Assembly: GCA_946538495.1 (NCBI GenBank)
Contig: CAMNGP010000001.1
Span: 1-64,000, forward strand
DNA from: an uncultured Candidatus Saccharibacteria bacterium
Lineage (GTDB): Bacteria; Patescibacteriota; Saccharimonadia; Saccharimonadales; Saccharimonadaceae
Direction: 5' to 3'
DNA: 64,000 bases
Both the position numbers and the translations under genes were made by a program. The notes beneath the pieces are model-generated. The model did not search any database, was not told the DNA's origin, and saw only the letters and a list, made by a program, of their open reading frames with translations. Below, in pieces: positions 15,832-27,186 of this stretch (the first letter of the stretch is position 1; the number at the start of each line of letters is the position of its first letter).

Positions 15832-16437
15832 ATGCTTCCTTCGGCTCTTGAAAATGCAATCGATGCCTTGTCTAGGTTGCCAGGCGTTGGTCCACGCACG
15901 GCTGAAAGATATGCCTATTATCTTTTTAGGTCTAATCCTCAGATTTCCAAAAGTATTGCTGACTCGCTATTAAATTTACATGATAAAGTAAAGTCGTGCC
16001 CGATTACGTTCGCACTAATTGATGAAGATGAAGATGTTTCGCCATTTTATGATAATCCAGATCGCGATAAAACCACCGTATTGGTCGTAGAGGAGCCACT
16101 AGATATTTACGCAATAGAGCAAACTAATACCTACAAAGGTACTTATCACGTGCTAGGTGGCGCCATTTCACCAATTGATGGCATCACGCCCGACCAATTG
16201 CATATCGGCGAGCTTATTAAACGTGTTAATAAAGACAATGTCAAAGAAGTTATCATCGCGACGAATCCGTCTGTTGAGGGCGAATCCACTGCCTTGCTTT
16301 TGGAGAAGCTGCTACATGAACAGAATCCCGATCTCAAACTCACGCGTTTAGCGCGAGGCCTGCCTTTGGGTGTAGATTTATCATATGCCGATCAAATTAC
16401 TCTCAGTGCTGCACTAGAAAACAGAACCAAATTATAG
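15832..16437 (+). CDS. recR: Recombination protein RecR lacking a complete zinc finger
   Basis: This 201-residue protein has the RecR HhH N-terminus (ALSRLPGVGPRTAERYAYYL), a Toprim domain (TTVLVVEEPLDIYAIE, LGGAISPIDGITPDQL, ATNPSVEGESTALLL) and the C-terminal GLPLGVDLSYADQITL. In most RecR proteins four cysteines bind zinc between them. Here only one remains (CPITFALIDEDEDVSPFYDN). RecR loads RecA with RecO/RecF in gap repair. The end overlaps the convergent acyl-CoA ligase gene by six bases. Confidence 0.94.
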   Translation: MLPSALENAIDALSRLPGVGPRTAERYAYYLFRSNPQISKSIADSLLNLHDKVKSCPITFALIDEDEDVSPFYDNPDRDKTTVLVVEEPLDIYAIEQTNTYKGTYHVLGGAISPIDGITPDQLHIGELIKRVNKDNVKEVIIATNPSVEGESTALLLEKLLHEQNPDLKLTRLARGLPLGVDLSYADQITLSAALENRTKL

Positions 16438-18165
16438 TTGCTCTAAAGCTTTAAAGTCTATTTTAGCTAGTTTAGTTTTAGGTAGCTCTGGCAAGAAACG
16501 GATTTCACGAGGGATTTCGTATTTGGCGAGATACTTCTTATAAATATTCGCAAGCTCCTTGCGTGCGGCCCTTTCGCTCGCGCCTTCTTTTAGTACTGCG
16601 AATATTACTACTTTTTGGCCACGCACCTTATCTTCGCGACCAACCACGGCACAGCTAGCAATAGAATTGCATTTTAATGTTACATCTTCAATATTGGCTG
16701 GATAAATATTGTAGCCATTCGAAATAATCATACGTTTGAGTCTAGAACGAAAATGGAATACTCCTTTAGTGTCTACGTAGCCTATATCGCCAGTGCGTAG
16801 GTATTTCTTGCCATTAAGCATGATAAACGCTTTCTCAGTTTCTTTTGGCTTGCCAAGATACCCCTGCATAACTGCTAGCCCTCGAACAACAATTTCACCG
16901 TCTTGCCCGATAGGAGCTTCCTTGCCGGTATAATAATCGATAATCCTAACGTCATTATCTGGTAATGGGTAGCCGATTGCGTCAGGATCTTCGGCCACAT
17001 TGCGCGGCGAGAAGATGAAGCCGCCAGATGCTTCGGTAAGGCCATAGCCATTTTCGATTACCGTCTTAGACCCGTGCGCCTTCAAGAATTCGTTGATGCG
17101 TTCTTTAGCTGATAAACTAATCATGTCGCCCCCAGAGACTACGCCTTTAACTCCTTTTAATTCTTTTTTGCCCAGCTTTAGCTTAGTCAAGTATTCAAAA
17201 ACCGTAGGCACGCCTACTAGGATATTGATTCGGTAGTTCTTGATATATTTGCGAAGCTTTTTGGCATTGAATTGCGGTATTAATACTACGCGACAGCCAA
17301 AATACAAGGGCATATGAATACATACGCCTAGCCCAAAGGCGTGAAAATTCGGCAAGAATGTAAGAAATGAGTGCGATGGCTTGAGTAGCTCTGGTACGAG
17401 GTATTTTGCCCCAAGCGCCTGTGCATTGAAGTTGAGGTTTGACAACATGACGCCTTTTGGCTTACCCGTGGTGCCGCCAGAATACATTATTACGGCCGTA
17501 TCATTGGAATTTACGCGAGTATGTGGGTTGCCTACAAATTTATTTGCTTTATTCAGGAATTGATCCCAGGTCATGACATATTGACCTTTTTTGATGTGGT
17601 TCTTGCGACCTTTAGTAATTTTATAAATTGCTCGTACTATGAAGTCCATCGAACGTGTAGCCGAAACTACGATCACTTGCTCTACTGAGGTGTTTTTGAT
17701 GATTGCTTCAACTTTGGAATATGAGATATCTATACAAAACATAATCCTCGATTGCGCTTGGTTTAAATAATCTTCGATCTCTTTTTCAGACGAAAGCGGG
17801 TGGACCATATTCGCTACCGCACCTATTTCATTGACAGCATAAAACATGTATATTTCTTCTGGGGTGTTTGGCATGCAAATTGTGATATTTTCGCCTTTTT
17901 CAGCACCAATCGCCTTGAGCGCGGCCGCAACCTTATTAATCCTCTTAATCATTTCTTTATATGAAATCTGCATGTTGAAATAATCGAGCGCAACGTTGTG
18001 AGGCCATTTACAAGAGGCATCATAAACTGCATCATACAGGCTACCATCAAAATATTCGATATCTTTTGGAAGCTTATCGATATAGCCATATTTAGAGCGC
18101 TCTATGCGCATTTCAATCTTGCGTAAGGTATTCTTAATTTTGTTATATACATATTCTAAAGGCAT
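16432..18165 (-). CDS. AMP-forming acyl-CoA synthetase (long-chain fatty acid-CoA ligase type)
   Basis: This 577-residue member of the ANL superfamily has the P-loop MYSGGTTGKPKGVMLSN, YGLTEASGG, the RTGDIGYVD hinge aspartate region, and the C-terminal catalytic lysine in LPKTKLAKIDFKALEQ. It should activate a carboxylic acid, probably a fatty acid, to acyl-CoA or a related thioester. No fatty-acid synthesis genes are present in this window, so use on scavenged host lipid is a plausible role, together with nearby cdsA and pgsA. It runs convergent to recR with a six-base overlap. Confidence 0.9.
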   Translation of the reverse strand: MPLEYVYNKIKNTLRKIEMRIERSKYGYIDKLPKDIEYFDGSLYDAVYDASCKWPHNVALDYFNMQISYKEMIKRINKVAAALKAIGAEKGENITICMPNTPEEIYMFYAVNEIGAVANMVHPLSSEKEIEDYLNQAQSRIMFCIDISYSKVEAIIKNTSVEQVIVVSATRSMDFIVRAIYKITKGRKNHIKKGQYVMTWDQFLNKANKFVGNPHTRVNSNDTAVIMYSGGTTGKPKGVMLSNLNFNAQALGAKYLVPELLKPSHSFLTFLPNFHAFGLGVCIHMPLYFGCRVVLIPQFNAKKLRKYIKNYRINILVGVPTVFEYLTKLKLGKKELKGVKGVVSGGDMISLSAKERINEFLKAHGSKTVIENGYGLTEASGGFIFSPRNVAEDPDAIGYPLPDNDVRIIDYYTGKEAPIGQDGEIVVRGLAVMQGYLGKPKETEKAFIMLNGKKYLRTGDIGYVDTKGVFHFRSRLKRMIISNGYNIYPANIEDVTLKCNSIASCAVVGREDKVRGQKVVIFAVLKEGASERAARKELANIYKKYLAKYEIPREIRFLPELPKTKLAKIDFKALEQL

Positions 18166-18197
18166 ATTTATATTTTACCATCTTTCATATTATTTGG

Positions 18198-18206
18198 TGC
18201 TATAAT
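18198..18206 (+). promoter_or_regulatory. Leaderless promoter of cdsA
   Basis: TGC-TATAAT with exactly six bases to the ATG at 18213. Confidence 0.7.
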
Positions 18207-18212
18207 GAGGTT

Positions 18213-18899
18213 ATGGACAGAAATTTTAAAGTAAGATTAAGCGTGGGGGTAGCGTTGTTTGTGGTAACATTAGCTTCTCTTTATGCTTTTGACAGTATCC
18301 CGTTCAAATTAATTTTTGCGGCTTTTTCTTTTGTAGCTATGATCGAGTTGTTAAGTTTTTTCAAAAAGAAATCTACTTTTTTATGCATCATGTTGGCTCT
18401 ACTTGAAGTTGTTTTTCTGATTTGGGGTACGATCTTCGTAGCGAATACCGATGTTGATCATTTTTGGTATATTATACTTGGCGTGCCGGGGTACGACATT
18501 TTTGCCTATTTATTTGGTAAAACTTTTGGCGGAAAGATTATAAAAAAATCCCGTCCGTTTCCACATGTTTCTAAGAATAAGACTTGGGAAGGAACTTTGT
18601 TTGGGCTCTTGACCGCGATTGGACTTGTGGCCATCAAAATGACAATTTGCAATGGATTTGAGACTGACTGGATATATCTATTTTGTGGTCCGTTAGCACT
18701 CTGTGGTGATTTGTTCGAAAGTTTCCTAAAACGCCAATTCGACATCAAAGATTCAAACGAGATCTTAATCGAAAATCATTTCTTCCAGAAACTGGAAATG
18801 GTAGTAGGTGGTTCCGAGGGGCATGGTGGATTTTTGGATAGAATTGATTCTACAGCTTTTGCTTGTACTATTTTATTAATAATCCACGGCCTTTGCTAA
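18213..18899 (+). CDS. cdsA: Phosphatidate cytidylyltransferase
   Basis: This 228-residue polytopic membrane enzyme makes CDP-diacylglycerol from phosphatidate and CTP. The conserved C-terminal signature is visible as GGSEGHGGFLDRIDST. Earlier motifs GVPGYDIFAYLFGKTFGG and FPHVSKNKTWEGT are also diagnostic. The protein is a little shorter than most CdsA (about 260-300). Its 3' end overlaps by 32 bases with the convergent pgsA, the enzyme that uses its product. Confidence 0.93.
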   Translation: MDRNFKVRLSVGVALFVVTLASLYAFDSIPFKLIFAAFSFVAMIELLSFFKKKSTFLCIMLALLEVVFLIWGTIFVANTDVDHFWYIILGVPGYDIFAYLFGKTFGGKIIKKSRPFPHVSKNKTWEGTLFGLLTAIGLVAIKMTICNGFETDWIYLFCGPLALCGDLFESFLKRQFDIKDSNEILIENHFFQKLEMVVGGSEGHGGFLDRIDSTAFACTILLIIHGLC

Positions 18900-19416
18900 T
18901 ATAATCAATCCCCGAAAAGACCGTAAGAGCTAATGCTACATACAAAATTACCATTCCAACAATATATAGAGCTTCCTGATTTAAGATTAGATTTAATAAA
19001 AATATAACTAAAGCTATCATTTGCACAGTGGTTTTAAGCTTCCCATAAAAAGAAGCCGAGATGGTAATTTTGTTGCGAGCAGCCATCATACGCATGCCAT
19101 CTATGGCGAGATCGCGCACCAAAATAATAGCAAAAACCCAAATCGGCACGACGTTCAGATAGACTAAAACGAGAAACGCTAGGTCTACTAACATCTTGTC
19201 AGCTAGAGGATCTAGAAAAGCACCGAGATCCGTAACGATTTTTTTCTTGCGCGCCCAATGGCCGTCAATCTTGTCTGTAATCGCAGCTACGACAAAAATT
19301 ACAAAGGCGGTGATTTTAGCCCATTGATCCGGAAGCAGCACAAAGGCCATAAACACGACTGACAGAATCATACGAAGCATCGTAAGGACTGTAGGACCAT
19401 TAATTTGTTTACTCAT
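18868..19416 (-). CDS. pgsA: CDP-diacylglycerol-glycerol-3-phosphate 3-phosphatidyltransferase
   Basis: This 182-residue membrane protein has the CDP-alcohol phosphotransferase motif: DGHWARKKK, then GAFLDPLADK, with the spaced aspartates of the family (DG-AR-G-D-D). It joins CDP-diacylglycerol and glycerol-3-phosphate to give phosphatidylglycerol phosphate. The start overlaps the stop of the upstream HAD phosphatase gene by four bases, so both are read from one message. It converges on cdsA. The same fold serves other CDP-alcohols, but length and context favour PgsA. Confidence 0.9.
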   Translation of the reverse strand: MSKQINGPTVLTMLRMILSVVFMAFVLLPDQWAKITAFVIFVVAAITDKIDGHWARKKKIVTDLGAFLDPLADKMLVDLAFLVLVYLNVVPIWVFAIILVRDLAIDGMRMMAARNKITISASFYGKLKTTVQMIALVIFLLNLILNQEALYIVGMVILYVALALTVFSGIDYISKGRGLLIK

Positions 19417-19844
19417 ACTACTGACCTCCTATGATCTACTTTCCATGAGCGAACTTTAGCAAATTTGGCCGCCAATACGTCGGTAGACCATTTGTCGCCA
19501 AGCATTACCGTATTCTCTGGTGAGATTTGATACTCATTCATGGCCTCTGTGAGTTTTTTGCTCATGGGTTTTTTGGCCCACCAAACACAAGGAACATTAA
19601 TTGGTTCGCAGAATTTTTGCATCATTTTTTTGCGTCCATTGTTTGAAATGATTACCACCTTTACTCCCGCGTTGTGGCAGTCTTTGATCCATTCTTGCAG
19701 TTCGTCGGCTGGTTCTTTTTCGGAATGTAGCCTAAGAGTGTTATCCAAATCGCATAGAAGTAATTTTACCTTTTCTCTTCTTAAGAGAGCAGGGGTTACA
19801 TCTTCAAATCTTTCAAAGTTTTTGTCTGCATGAAAAATTGTCAT
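19413..19844 (-). CDS. YqeG-type HAD phosphatase, probable phosphatidylglycerophosphatase
   Basis: This 143-residue protein (start at 19844, exactly six bases after a TATAAT on the minus strand) is a HAD IIIA phosphatase with LLCDLDNTL (nucleophile and acid aspartates), IISNNG (motif II) and VMLGDKWSTDVLAA (motif IV). It matches the YqeG family, which is related to the mitochondrial phosphatidylglycerophosphatase Gep4. The four-base overlap with pgsA suggests that it removes the phosphate from the PgsA product to give phosphatidylglycerol. That role is inferred from family and position. Confidence 0.85.
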   Translation of the reverse strand: MTIFHADKNFERFEDVTPALLRREKVKLLLCDLDNTLRLHSEKEPADELQEWIKDCHNAGVKVVIISNNGRKKMMQKFCEPINVPCVWWAKKPMSKKLTEAMNEYQISPENTVMLGDKWSTDVLAAKFAKVRSWKVDHRRSVV

Positions 19845-19869
19845 GCATTTATTATAACACAAGCCATGG

Positions 19870-19875
19870 TATAAT
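19870..19875 (+). promoter_or_regulatory. Divergent leaderless promoters of nrnA and the yqeG-like gene
   Basis: Plus strand: TGG-TATAAT at 19867-19875, six bases, ATG at 19882. Minus strand: TATAAT at 19856-19851, six bases, ATG at 19844. The two -10 boxes are 13 bases apart, so they compete for polymerase. Confidence 0.7.
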
Positions 19876-19881
19876 AATTCT

Positions 19882-20862
19882 ATGTATACCAAATTTACTG
19901 ATTTTTTAGCTGATAAAAAAAGCATTTGCATCATACAGGCAGAAAACCCTGATGGAGATTCTTTAGGTAGCGCAATTGCCTTAGATTATTTATTAGATGA
20001 TAAGAATGTTTCCTTATATTGTCCGGTTGATATTCCAAAGTATCTACATTATTTTGATGATTGGTCTAGGGTGACGAATGAATTTGATTTTAAGGCTGAT
20101 GGTTATATTATCGTTGATACGGCTGCGCAAGTTCTTTTATCTAAATTATTAGAAGACACCGCAATTAAGAATCGGTTATATAATGCACCAGTTTTAGTAA
20201 TTGATCATCACGAGTCTTTAGATGATCTCGAATTCCCGCACGAGAGCATTATAGAGGTGCGTCCAGCCTGTACGGAGGTTATTTATCGCATCGCCCTCGA
20301 GCAAAAGATTCCAATCAATAAAGAAGCCGCTGGAGCGATTTTCCAAGGTATTTTATCTGATACATTGGGACTCACCAGCAATTCCGTTACTGCCGAAACT
20401 TTTGAAATTGCAGCCGAGCTAACAAAACTTGGTGCTAATATTTCCGAACTTGAGGACAAGCGTCGCGAATTCATGAAGAAGTCACCGCGAATTCTTGATT
20501 ATAAGGCTGATTTAATTAAAAGGATTGATTATTCTTTGGATGGCGAATTAGCTACAGTGCATATTCCGTGGGATGACATTCGTGAATATTCTGACGAATA
20601 CAATCCTAATGTATTAATTCTGGAAGAAATGAGATTAGTGGAAGGCGTAAAAGTAGCAGTAGCAATTAAGACATACCCGGACGGCAAAATCACTGGTAAA
20701 ATTCGTTGCACTTCTGATGCACCAATTGCCGAGAAAATAGCGGGATATTTTGGTGGAGGTGGACATCCAATGGCAGCTGGTTTTAGAACCTACGATATGT
20801 CTTATGAAGACGCCGTGAAGGAATTAGTACACATAGTACCGGAGCTATTAAATGAGACATAA
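19882..20862 (+). CDS. DHH/DHHA1 phosphoesterase, NrnA-like (oligoribonuclease / pAp phosphatase)
   Basis: This 326-residue protein has the DHH catalytic residues (ENPDGDSLGSAIAL, VDTAAQ, VIDHHESLDD) and the C-terminal DHHA1 substrate motif GGGGHPMAAGF. Members degrade nano-RNAs and 3'-phosphoadenosine-5'-phosphate with manganese. It overlaps the next gene by 11 bases and is the first of three tightly packed genes (nrnA, hydrolase, cysS). Transcription is predicted to begin at the start codon. Confidence 0.9.
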   Translation: MYTKFTDFLADKKSICIIQAENPDGDSLGSAIALDYLLDDKNVSLYCPVDIPKYLHYFDDWSRVTNEFDFKADGYIIVDTAAQVLLSKLLEDTAIKNRLYNAPVLVIDHHESLDDLEFPHESIIEVRPACTEVIYRIALEQKIPINKEAAGAIFQGILSDTLGLTSNSVTAETFEIAAELTKLGANISELEDKRREFMKKSPRILDYKADLIKRIDYSLDGELATVHIPWDDIREYSDEYNPNVLILEEMRLVEGVKVAVAIKTYPDGKITGKIRCTSDAPIAEKIAGYFGGGGHPMAAGFRTYDMSYEDAVKELVHIVPELLNET

Positions 20863-21583
20863 GCTAGAACTAGAAAAAACGCATGATGCCGTGGCCTCTG
20901 GTGAGGCAAAACTAACCGTTATAATGATTCACGGTATTGCATCGGATTCTGTTACATATAGTGAGGCACTTAAATATTTAGAAAAGTTACCTTCGCTTAG
21001 GGATGTGAGATTTGTAACTTTCGATTTACTTGGTTCGGGCAAGTCCATAAAGAACGACAGGCTCGAATATGATTATAATGAACAATTAGAGGCTTTAAAC
21101 AATTCTATCAATCAGCTTGAAATAAAGACTCCTCTTGTATTAGTGGGGCATTCTTTGGGAACTTTCATCGTAACACGATATGCAAGCAAACATAAAGGTA
21201 AGGTTGATAAGCTCATCTTAATCTCGCCGCCAATTTATACTGTTGAGGATTTAGATAACCCGGCTTTTGCCGCTGGCATGAAGATGTTTCGCGATGCTGT
21301 TGGTCTCAAAAATAAGAAAATTCTTGAGGATAAAGCTTTTAATAATTCAATTGATAAAATTGTGCTAAATCGCAATAACTATAAAACTCTAGCAGAGTTA
21401 AAAGTTCCTACTACATTAATATACGGCATAAGAGATCAAATAATTGCGTCATACAATATTCCTAGAATCCTAAAAGACAACCCCGATTATTTGACTGCTA
21501 TTCATACCCCTGGGCGGCATGGCGTATCTGAAGATAAGTATCATAAACTAGAAAAAGTATTGGAGGACATGCTTAATGCTTAG
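20852..21583 (+). CDS. Alpha/beta hydrolase
   Basis: This 243-residue protein has a serine hydrolase triad: nucleophile in VGHSLGTFI, aspartate in IYGIRDQII, histidine in PGRHGVSED. The oxyanion region is MIHGIASDS. It has no signal peptide, so it is cytoplasmic, and the substrate is unknown. The start lies inside the end of nrnA and its end overlaps cysS by eight bases, so translation of all three genes is probably coupled. Confidence 0.88.
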   Translation: MRHKLELEKTHDAVASGEAKLTVIMIHGIASDSVTYSEALKYLEKLPSLRDVRFVTFDLLGSGKSIKNDRLEYDYNEQLEALNNSINQLEIKTPLVLVGHSLGTFIVTRYASKHKGKVDKLILISPPIYTVEDLDNPAFAAGMKMFRDAVGLKNKKILEDKAFNNSIDKIVLNRNNYKTLAELKVPTTLIYGIRDQIIASYNIPRILKDNPDYLTAIHTPGRHGVSEDKYHKLEKVLEDMLNA

Positions 21584-22934
21584 AATATATAATACCGCAA
21601 GTCGCAAAATTGAAACGTTCAAGCCACTTAGCGAAACAGTAAAGATTTACACTTGTGGCCCAACAGTTTATGGTTTTCAGCATATCGGCAATTATGCTTC
21701 ATATATTTATTGGGACTTGTTGGTTCGAACCCTAAAACTCGACGGATATAAAGTCAAACGCGTGCTGAATTTTACTGATGTTGGTCATTTAACTTCGGAT
21801 GGCGATTCTGGTGAGGATAAACTCGAAAAGGGTGCAGCGCGTGAAGGGAAAAGCGTTTATGAAATTGCCGAATTTTATAGTGAAGATTTCATGCGTAATT
21901 TTCGAGAATTGTGTTTAACCGAACCAGATGTTTTGGCACGTGCGACTGATTATATCGAAGAAGATATCAAAGCCGTCGACAAGATGACAGCCAATGGTTT
22001 TACTTATGAAACCGAAGATGGCGTATACTATGATACTTCAAAGTTTTCAGATTATGCTAAATTCGCTAAATTAGATTTATCTGGGCTTCAGGCTGGTGCA
22101 AGAATTGACTTTTCCGACGAAAAACGCAACAATTCCGATTTTGCTGTTTGGAAATTTATTAAGCCGGGCGAAAAACACGCTATGCGTTGGGACTATTTGG
22201 GCCGCCCAGGTTACCCTGGTTGGCATTTGGAGTGCTCTACGATTATTCATAAAGAGCTCGGGGAGCCAATCGATATTCATACTGGCGGAATTGACCATGT
22301 GCCAGTGCACCACACTAATGAAATCGCTCAAACTTACGCAATGAGCGGTAAAGAACTAGCAAAATACTGGTTGCATTGCAATTTTATTACAATTGATGGC
22401 GAAAAGATTTCAAAATCTCTTGGTAATATTTTTACTTTAGATGATTTATCAGAACGTGGTTTTTCGCCAATGGATTTTAAAATGTGGGTACTGGCCGGGC
22501 ATTATCAAGGCACTAGGAATTTTACTTTCGAAAGCTTAGAGGCCGCTAAACAAAGACGACTAAATTGGCGAAATAGGATTGCGCTACTATATCAATCCAC
22601 CGCCGAACCAGGCTCATCATCTAATCAGGATACATTTGATAAGATTCTTTCCGCTGTCAACAACAATCTAAATTCTGCTGAGGCTTTCGCAATTATTGAT
22701 ACGTCGGATTTGGCTATGGATGACTGGCGAAAGGTAGATGAATTATTCGGACTAAGTTTAATCGCTGATTCGCCAGATACTGATGATTCCACTAAAAGCT
22801 TAATTCTTGAACGTCAAGCTGCGCGCGAGAATAGGGATTTCGCTCGATCAGACGAGCTCCGTGATCAGCTAAAGGCATTAGGAATTGTCATTGAAGACAC
22901 TACCAGTGGTCCGATTTGGCAGTATCTAAAATGA
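21576..22934 (+). CDS. cysS: Cysteinyl-tRNA synthetase
   Basis: This 452-residue class I synthetase has HIGH-like FQHIGNYAS next to the zinc cysteine (YTCGPTVYG), further zinc ligands in LECSTI and GGIDHVPVHHTNE, and the KMSKS motif KISKSLGNIF. Length is normal. It charges tRNA-Cys with cysteine. The start overlaps the hydrolase gene and GGAGGA lies just upstream. It ends before a bidirectional A/T-rich hairpin shared with the convergent tgt. Confidence 0.97.
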   Translation: MLRIYNTASRKIETFKPLSETVKIYTCGPTVYGFQHIGNYASYIYWDLLVRTLKLDGYKVKRVLNFTDVGHLTSDGDSGEDKLEKGAAREGKSVYEIAEFYSEDFMRNFRELCLTEPDVLARATDYIEEDIKAVDKMTANGFTYETEDGVYYDTSKFSDYAKFAKLDLSGLQAGARIDFSDEKRNNSDFAVWKFIKPGEKHAMRWDYLGRPGYPGWHLECSTIIHKELGEPIDIHTGGIDHVPVHHTNEIAQTYAMSGKELAKYWLHCNFITIDGEKISKSLGNIFTLDDLSERGFSPMDFKMWVLAGHYQGTRNFTFESLEAAKQRRLNWRNRIALLYQSTAEPGSSSNQDTFDKILSAVNNNLNSAEAFAIIDTSDLAMDDWRKVDELFGLSLIADSPDTDDSTKSLILERQAARENRDFARSDELRDQLKALGIVIEDTTSGPIWQYLK

Positions 22935-22935
22935 T

Positions 22936-25366
<2,431 letters not shown>

Positions 25367-25370
25367 ATTT

Positions 25371-25934
25371 TTATATTATAACACTTTTTTTGTCTTTTTC
25401 AATTTGTTTCGCGTAGCGTTCTTCTTCAGAAAAGATACAGCCGCAATACTTTTGCATATATAGACCGATCTCGCGAGCTTTCGCTTGACCTTCTCGAAAA
25501 CCTACGCGAAAATCCCTATACAAAAACTTGATACCTGATTGCTCGGCGAGTTTTTCACACACTTTTTTTAATTCCTCGTGCTTTTGATATGGGGAAACTA
25601 GCAGCGTCGTAGTAAAGGCATCGTAGCCATTTTCGGCAGCATAACGCACCGTCTCACCGAGTCGTTTCGGATAACAATAATTTACGCAGCGATTTGAAAT
25701 ATCGTTTGCAACATTGCGGCAAAATTCATCCAACCCATATTCTTCTTGTAGGATCAGCTCAACATTGATTTGCTTAGCATAGTCCCTAAGGCAATCGCGG
25801 CGTGTTTTGTATTCTATATAGGGATGAATATTTGGATTGTACCAAAAAAGAGTTGGTTCGATATTTTCGGACCGCAATGAATCAACACAGTATACGCTAC
25901 ACGGCGCACAACACGTATGCATTAAAACTTTCAT
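25371..25934 (-). CDS. queH: Epoxyqueuosine reductase QueH
   Basis: This 187-residue protein has the QueH (DUF208) cysteine pattern: HTCCAPCSVYCVDSL at the N-terminus, RCVNYCYPKRLGETVRYA, TTTLLVSPYQKHEE and YMQKYCGCIFSEEERY. QueH reduces epoxyqueuosine to queuosine in tRNA as the last step. The start at 25934 is preferred because a TATAAT lies directly upstream; the longer form would include the promoter. With queA and tgt it completes queuosine synthesis from preQ1. Confidence 0.92.
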   Translation of the reverse strand: MKVLMHTCCAPCSVYCVDSLRSENIEPTLFWYNPNIHPYIEYKTRRDCLRDYAKQINVELILQEEYGLDEFCRNVANDISNRCVNYCYPKRLGETVRYAAENGYDAFTTTLLVSPYQKHEELKKVCEKLAEQSGIKFLYRDFRVGFREGQAKAREIGLYMQKYCGCIFSEEERYAKQIEKDKKSVII

Positions 25935-25948
25935 TACAATTATAATGC

Positions 25949-26053
25949 CATAACAGCTAAAATTATTCAAGCGCGTCCTTCGAGCACACTCTTGGTCGCT
26001 TTGGCCAAGTCTTTATGTCCCTTAGGACGCATTTGAAATATTTTAGTTGTTTA
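25949..26053. repeat. Palindromic element K between divergent queH and AI-2E genes
   Basis: Arms 25950-25974 and 26029-26053 pair with a few mismatches. The core contains ACACTCTTGGTCGC and GGCCAAGTCTTTATGTCCC, close to element A. Each arm runs outward into the promoter of its flanking gene: TTGAA...TTTTAG.TGTT..TATAAT can be read in both directions. The palindrome therefore supplies similar promoter sequence to both divergent genes. Confidence 0.85.
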
Positions 26054-26062
26054 TGCTATAAT
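26031..26062 (+). promoter_or_regulatory. Promoter of the AI-2E family gene
   Basis: TTGAAA at 26033-26038 in the arm of element K, about 18 bases, then TGC-TATAAT (26057-26062), and AAGGAGG before the ATG. Confidence 0.6.
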
Positions 26063-26081
26063 GGATTCAATAAGGAGGTTT

Positions 26082-27185
26082 ATGTCTAAACAAATTGAAA
26101 CCGATTTAAAAACGTTTGTTAAGTTTTGGTTGGTACCATTATTTATTGCAGGTGTTTTGTTCTTTTTCTACAAAGCATTAGCTGGGCTAGTGATTGTCGG
26201 GATTTCCATTTTTCTTGCTTTAGCCTTGAAACCGCTTGTAAGAAAGGTCAACAGTTTCTTTACTAAACATTTCGGTACCGATAAAAAGCATCAGAGCCTT
26301 TCCGCCGTATTTGCATATCTTATTGTAGTAATTGTAATTGGTGGAATAATCGCCATTGTTGGCCCCGTCGTGGTTAACGAAACTGCGAGGTTCCTGCAGC
26401 ATGTTCCAGAGACGTTTCAATCTGCCTTCGGCGGTTGGGACGGCATCAATAACTTTGGCAAAGCCATTGGCATCGAAAACCTCCAGTCGGAAATCACTAA
26501 TTCGCTCACTGGCATCTCTAACAACATGTTGGGATTACTTGGCGATAACTTGGTGTCTAGCGTCAGTGGCGTGGCGGACATTGTAATGAAGATTACCCTA
26601 ATCCTTGTCTTAACATTATTGTTCCTCCTTGAGGGGCCTGGATTAATGGAAACATTATGGAAGAATTTGGGGGCAGGTGGCGACAAGAAATCGGTTGACG
26701 TCGCAAAGAGTATTACTTCCAAGATGGCCAATGTGGTTTCTACTTATGTTTCCCGCCAGATAATCGTCGCAATGATTGACGGTTGTGCCGCTATGATAAT
26801 TGTTTTTATTCTTTCCTTGATTATCGGCTTTTCGCCCAGCCTCGCAATACCTATGGGTATGATTACAATGATTTTCTACATGATTCCAATGTTTGGTCAA
26901 TTTATCGGCGGCTCATTAGTTACTTTGCTACTATTCTTTTCAAGTCCCGTTGCGGCGTTAGTGTTCGCTATCGTGTATATAATTTACGCGCAGATTGAAA
27001 ACAATATTATCTCGCCAAAAATCCAGGGTGATGCACTAAACTTGCAACCCGTGATTATTCTGTGCGCCATCACAATTGGTATGTATATGTTTGGTTTGCT
27101 TGGCGCGATTATCGCGATTCCAATTGCTGGCTGCATCCGTGTATTAGTTGATGAATATCCAAAAATAAAAGCTAGTCGGGATTAA
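26082..27185 (+). CDS. AI-2E family transporter (PerM/YtvI type)
   Basis: This protein of about 367 residues has eight predicted membrane segments. The C-terminal half carries the signature of the family (IPMFGQFIGGSLVTLLLFF, YAQIENNIISPKIQGDAL, LLGAIIAIPIAG). Family members move small solutes or act in Na+/H+ exchange; the substrate here is unknown. The start at 26082 follows AAGGAGG; an upstream ATG at 26061 lies within the -10. It is followed two bases later by a flippase-like membrane gene, so the two are probably co-transcribed. Confidence 0.88.
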   Translation: MSKQIETDLKTFVKFWLVPLFIAGVLFFFYKALAGLVIVGISIFLALALKPLVRKVNSFFTKHFGTDKKHQSLSAVFAYLIVVIVIGGIIAIVGPVVVNETARFLQHVPETFQSAFGGWDGINNFGKAIGIENLQSEITNSLTGISNNMLGLLGDNLVSSVSGVADIVMKITLILVLTLLFLLEGPGLMETLWKNLGAGGDKKSVDVAKSITSKMANVVSTYVSRQIIVAMIDGCAAMIIVFILSLIIGFSPSLAIPMGMITMIFYMIPMFGQFIGGSLVTLLLFFSSPVAALVFAIVYIIYAQIENNIISPKIQGDALNLQPVIILCAITIGMYMFGLLGAIIAIPIAGCIRVLVDEYPKIKASRD

Positions 27186-27186
27186 T

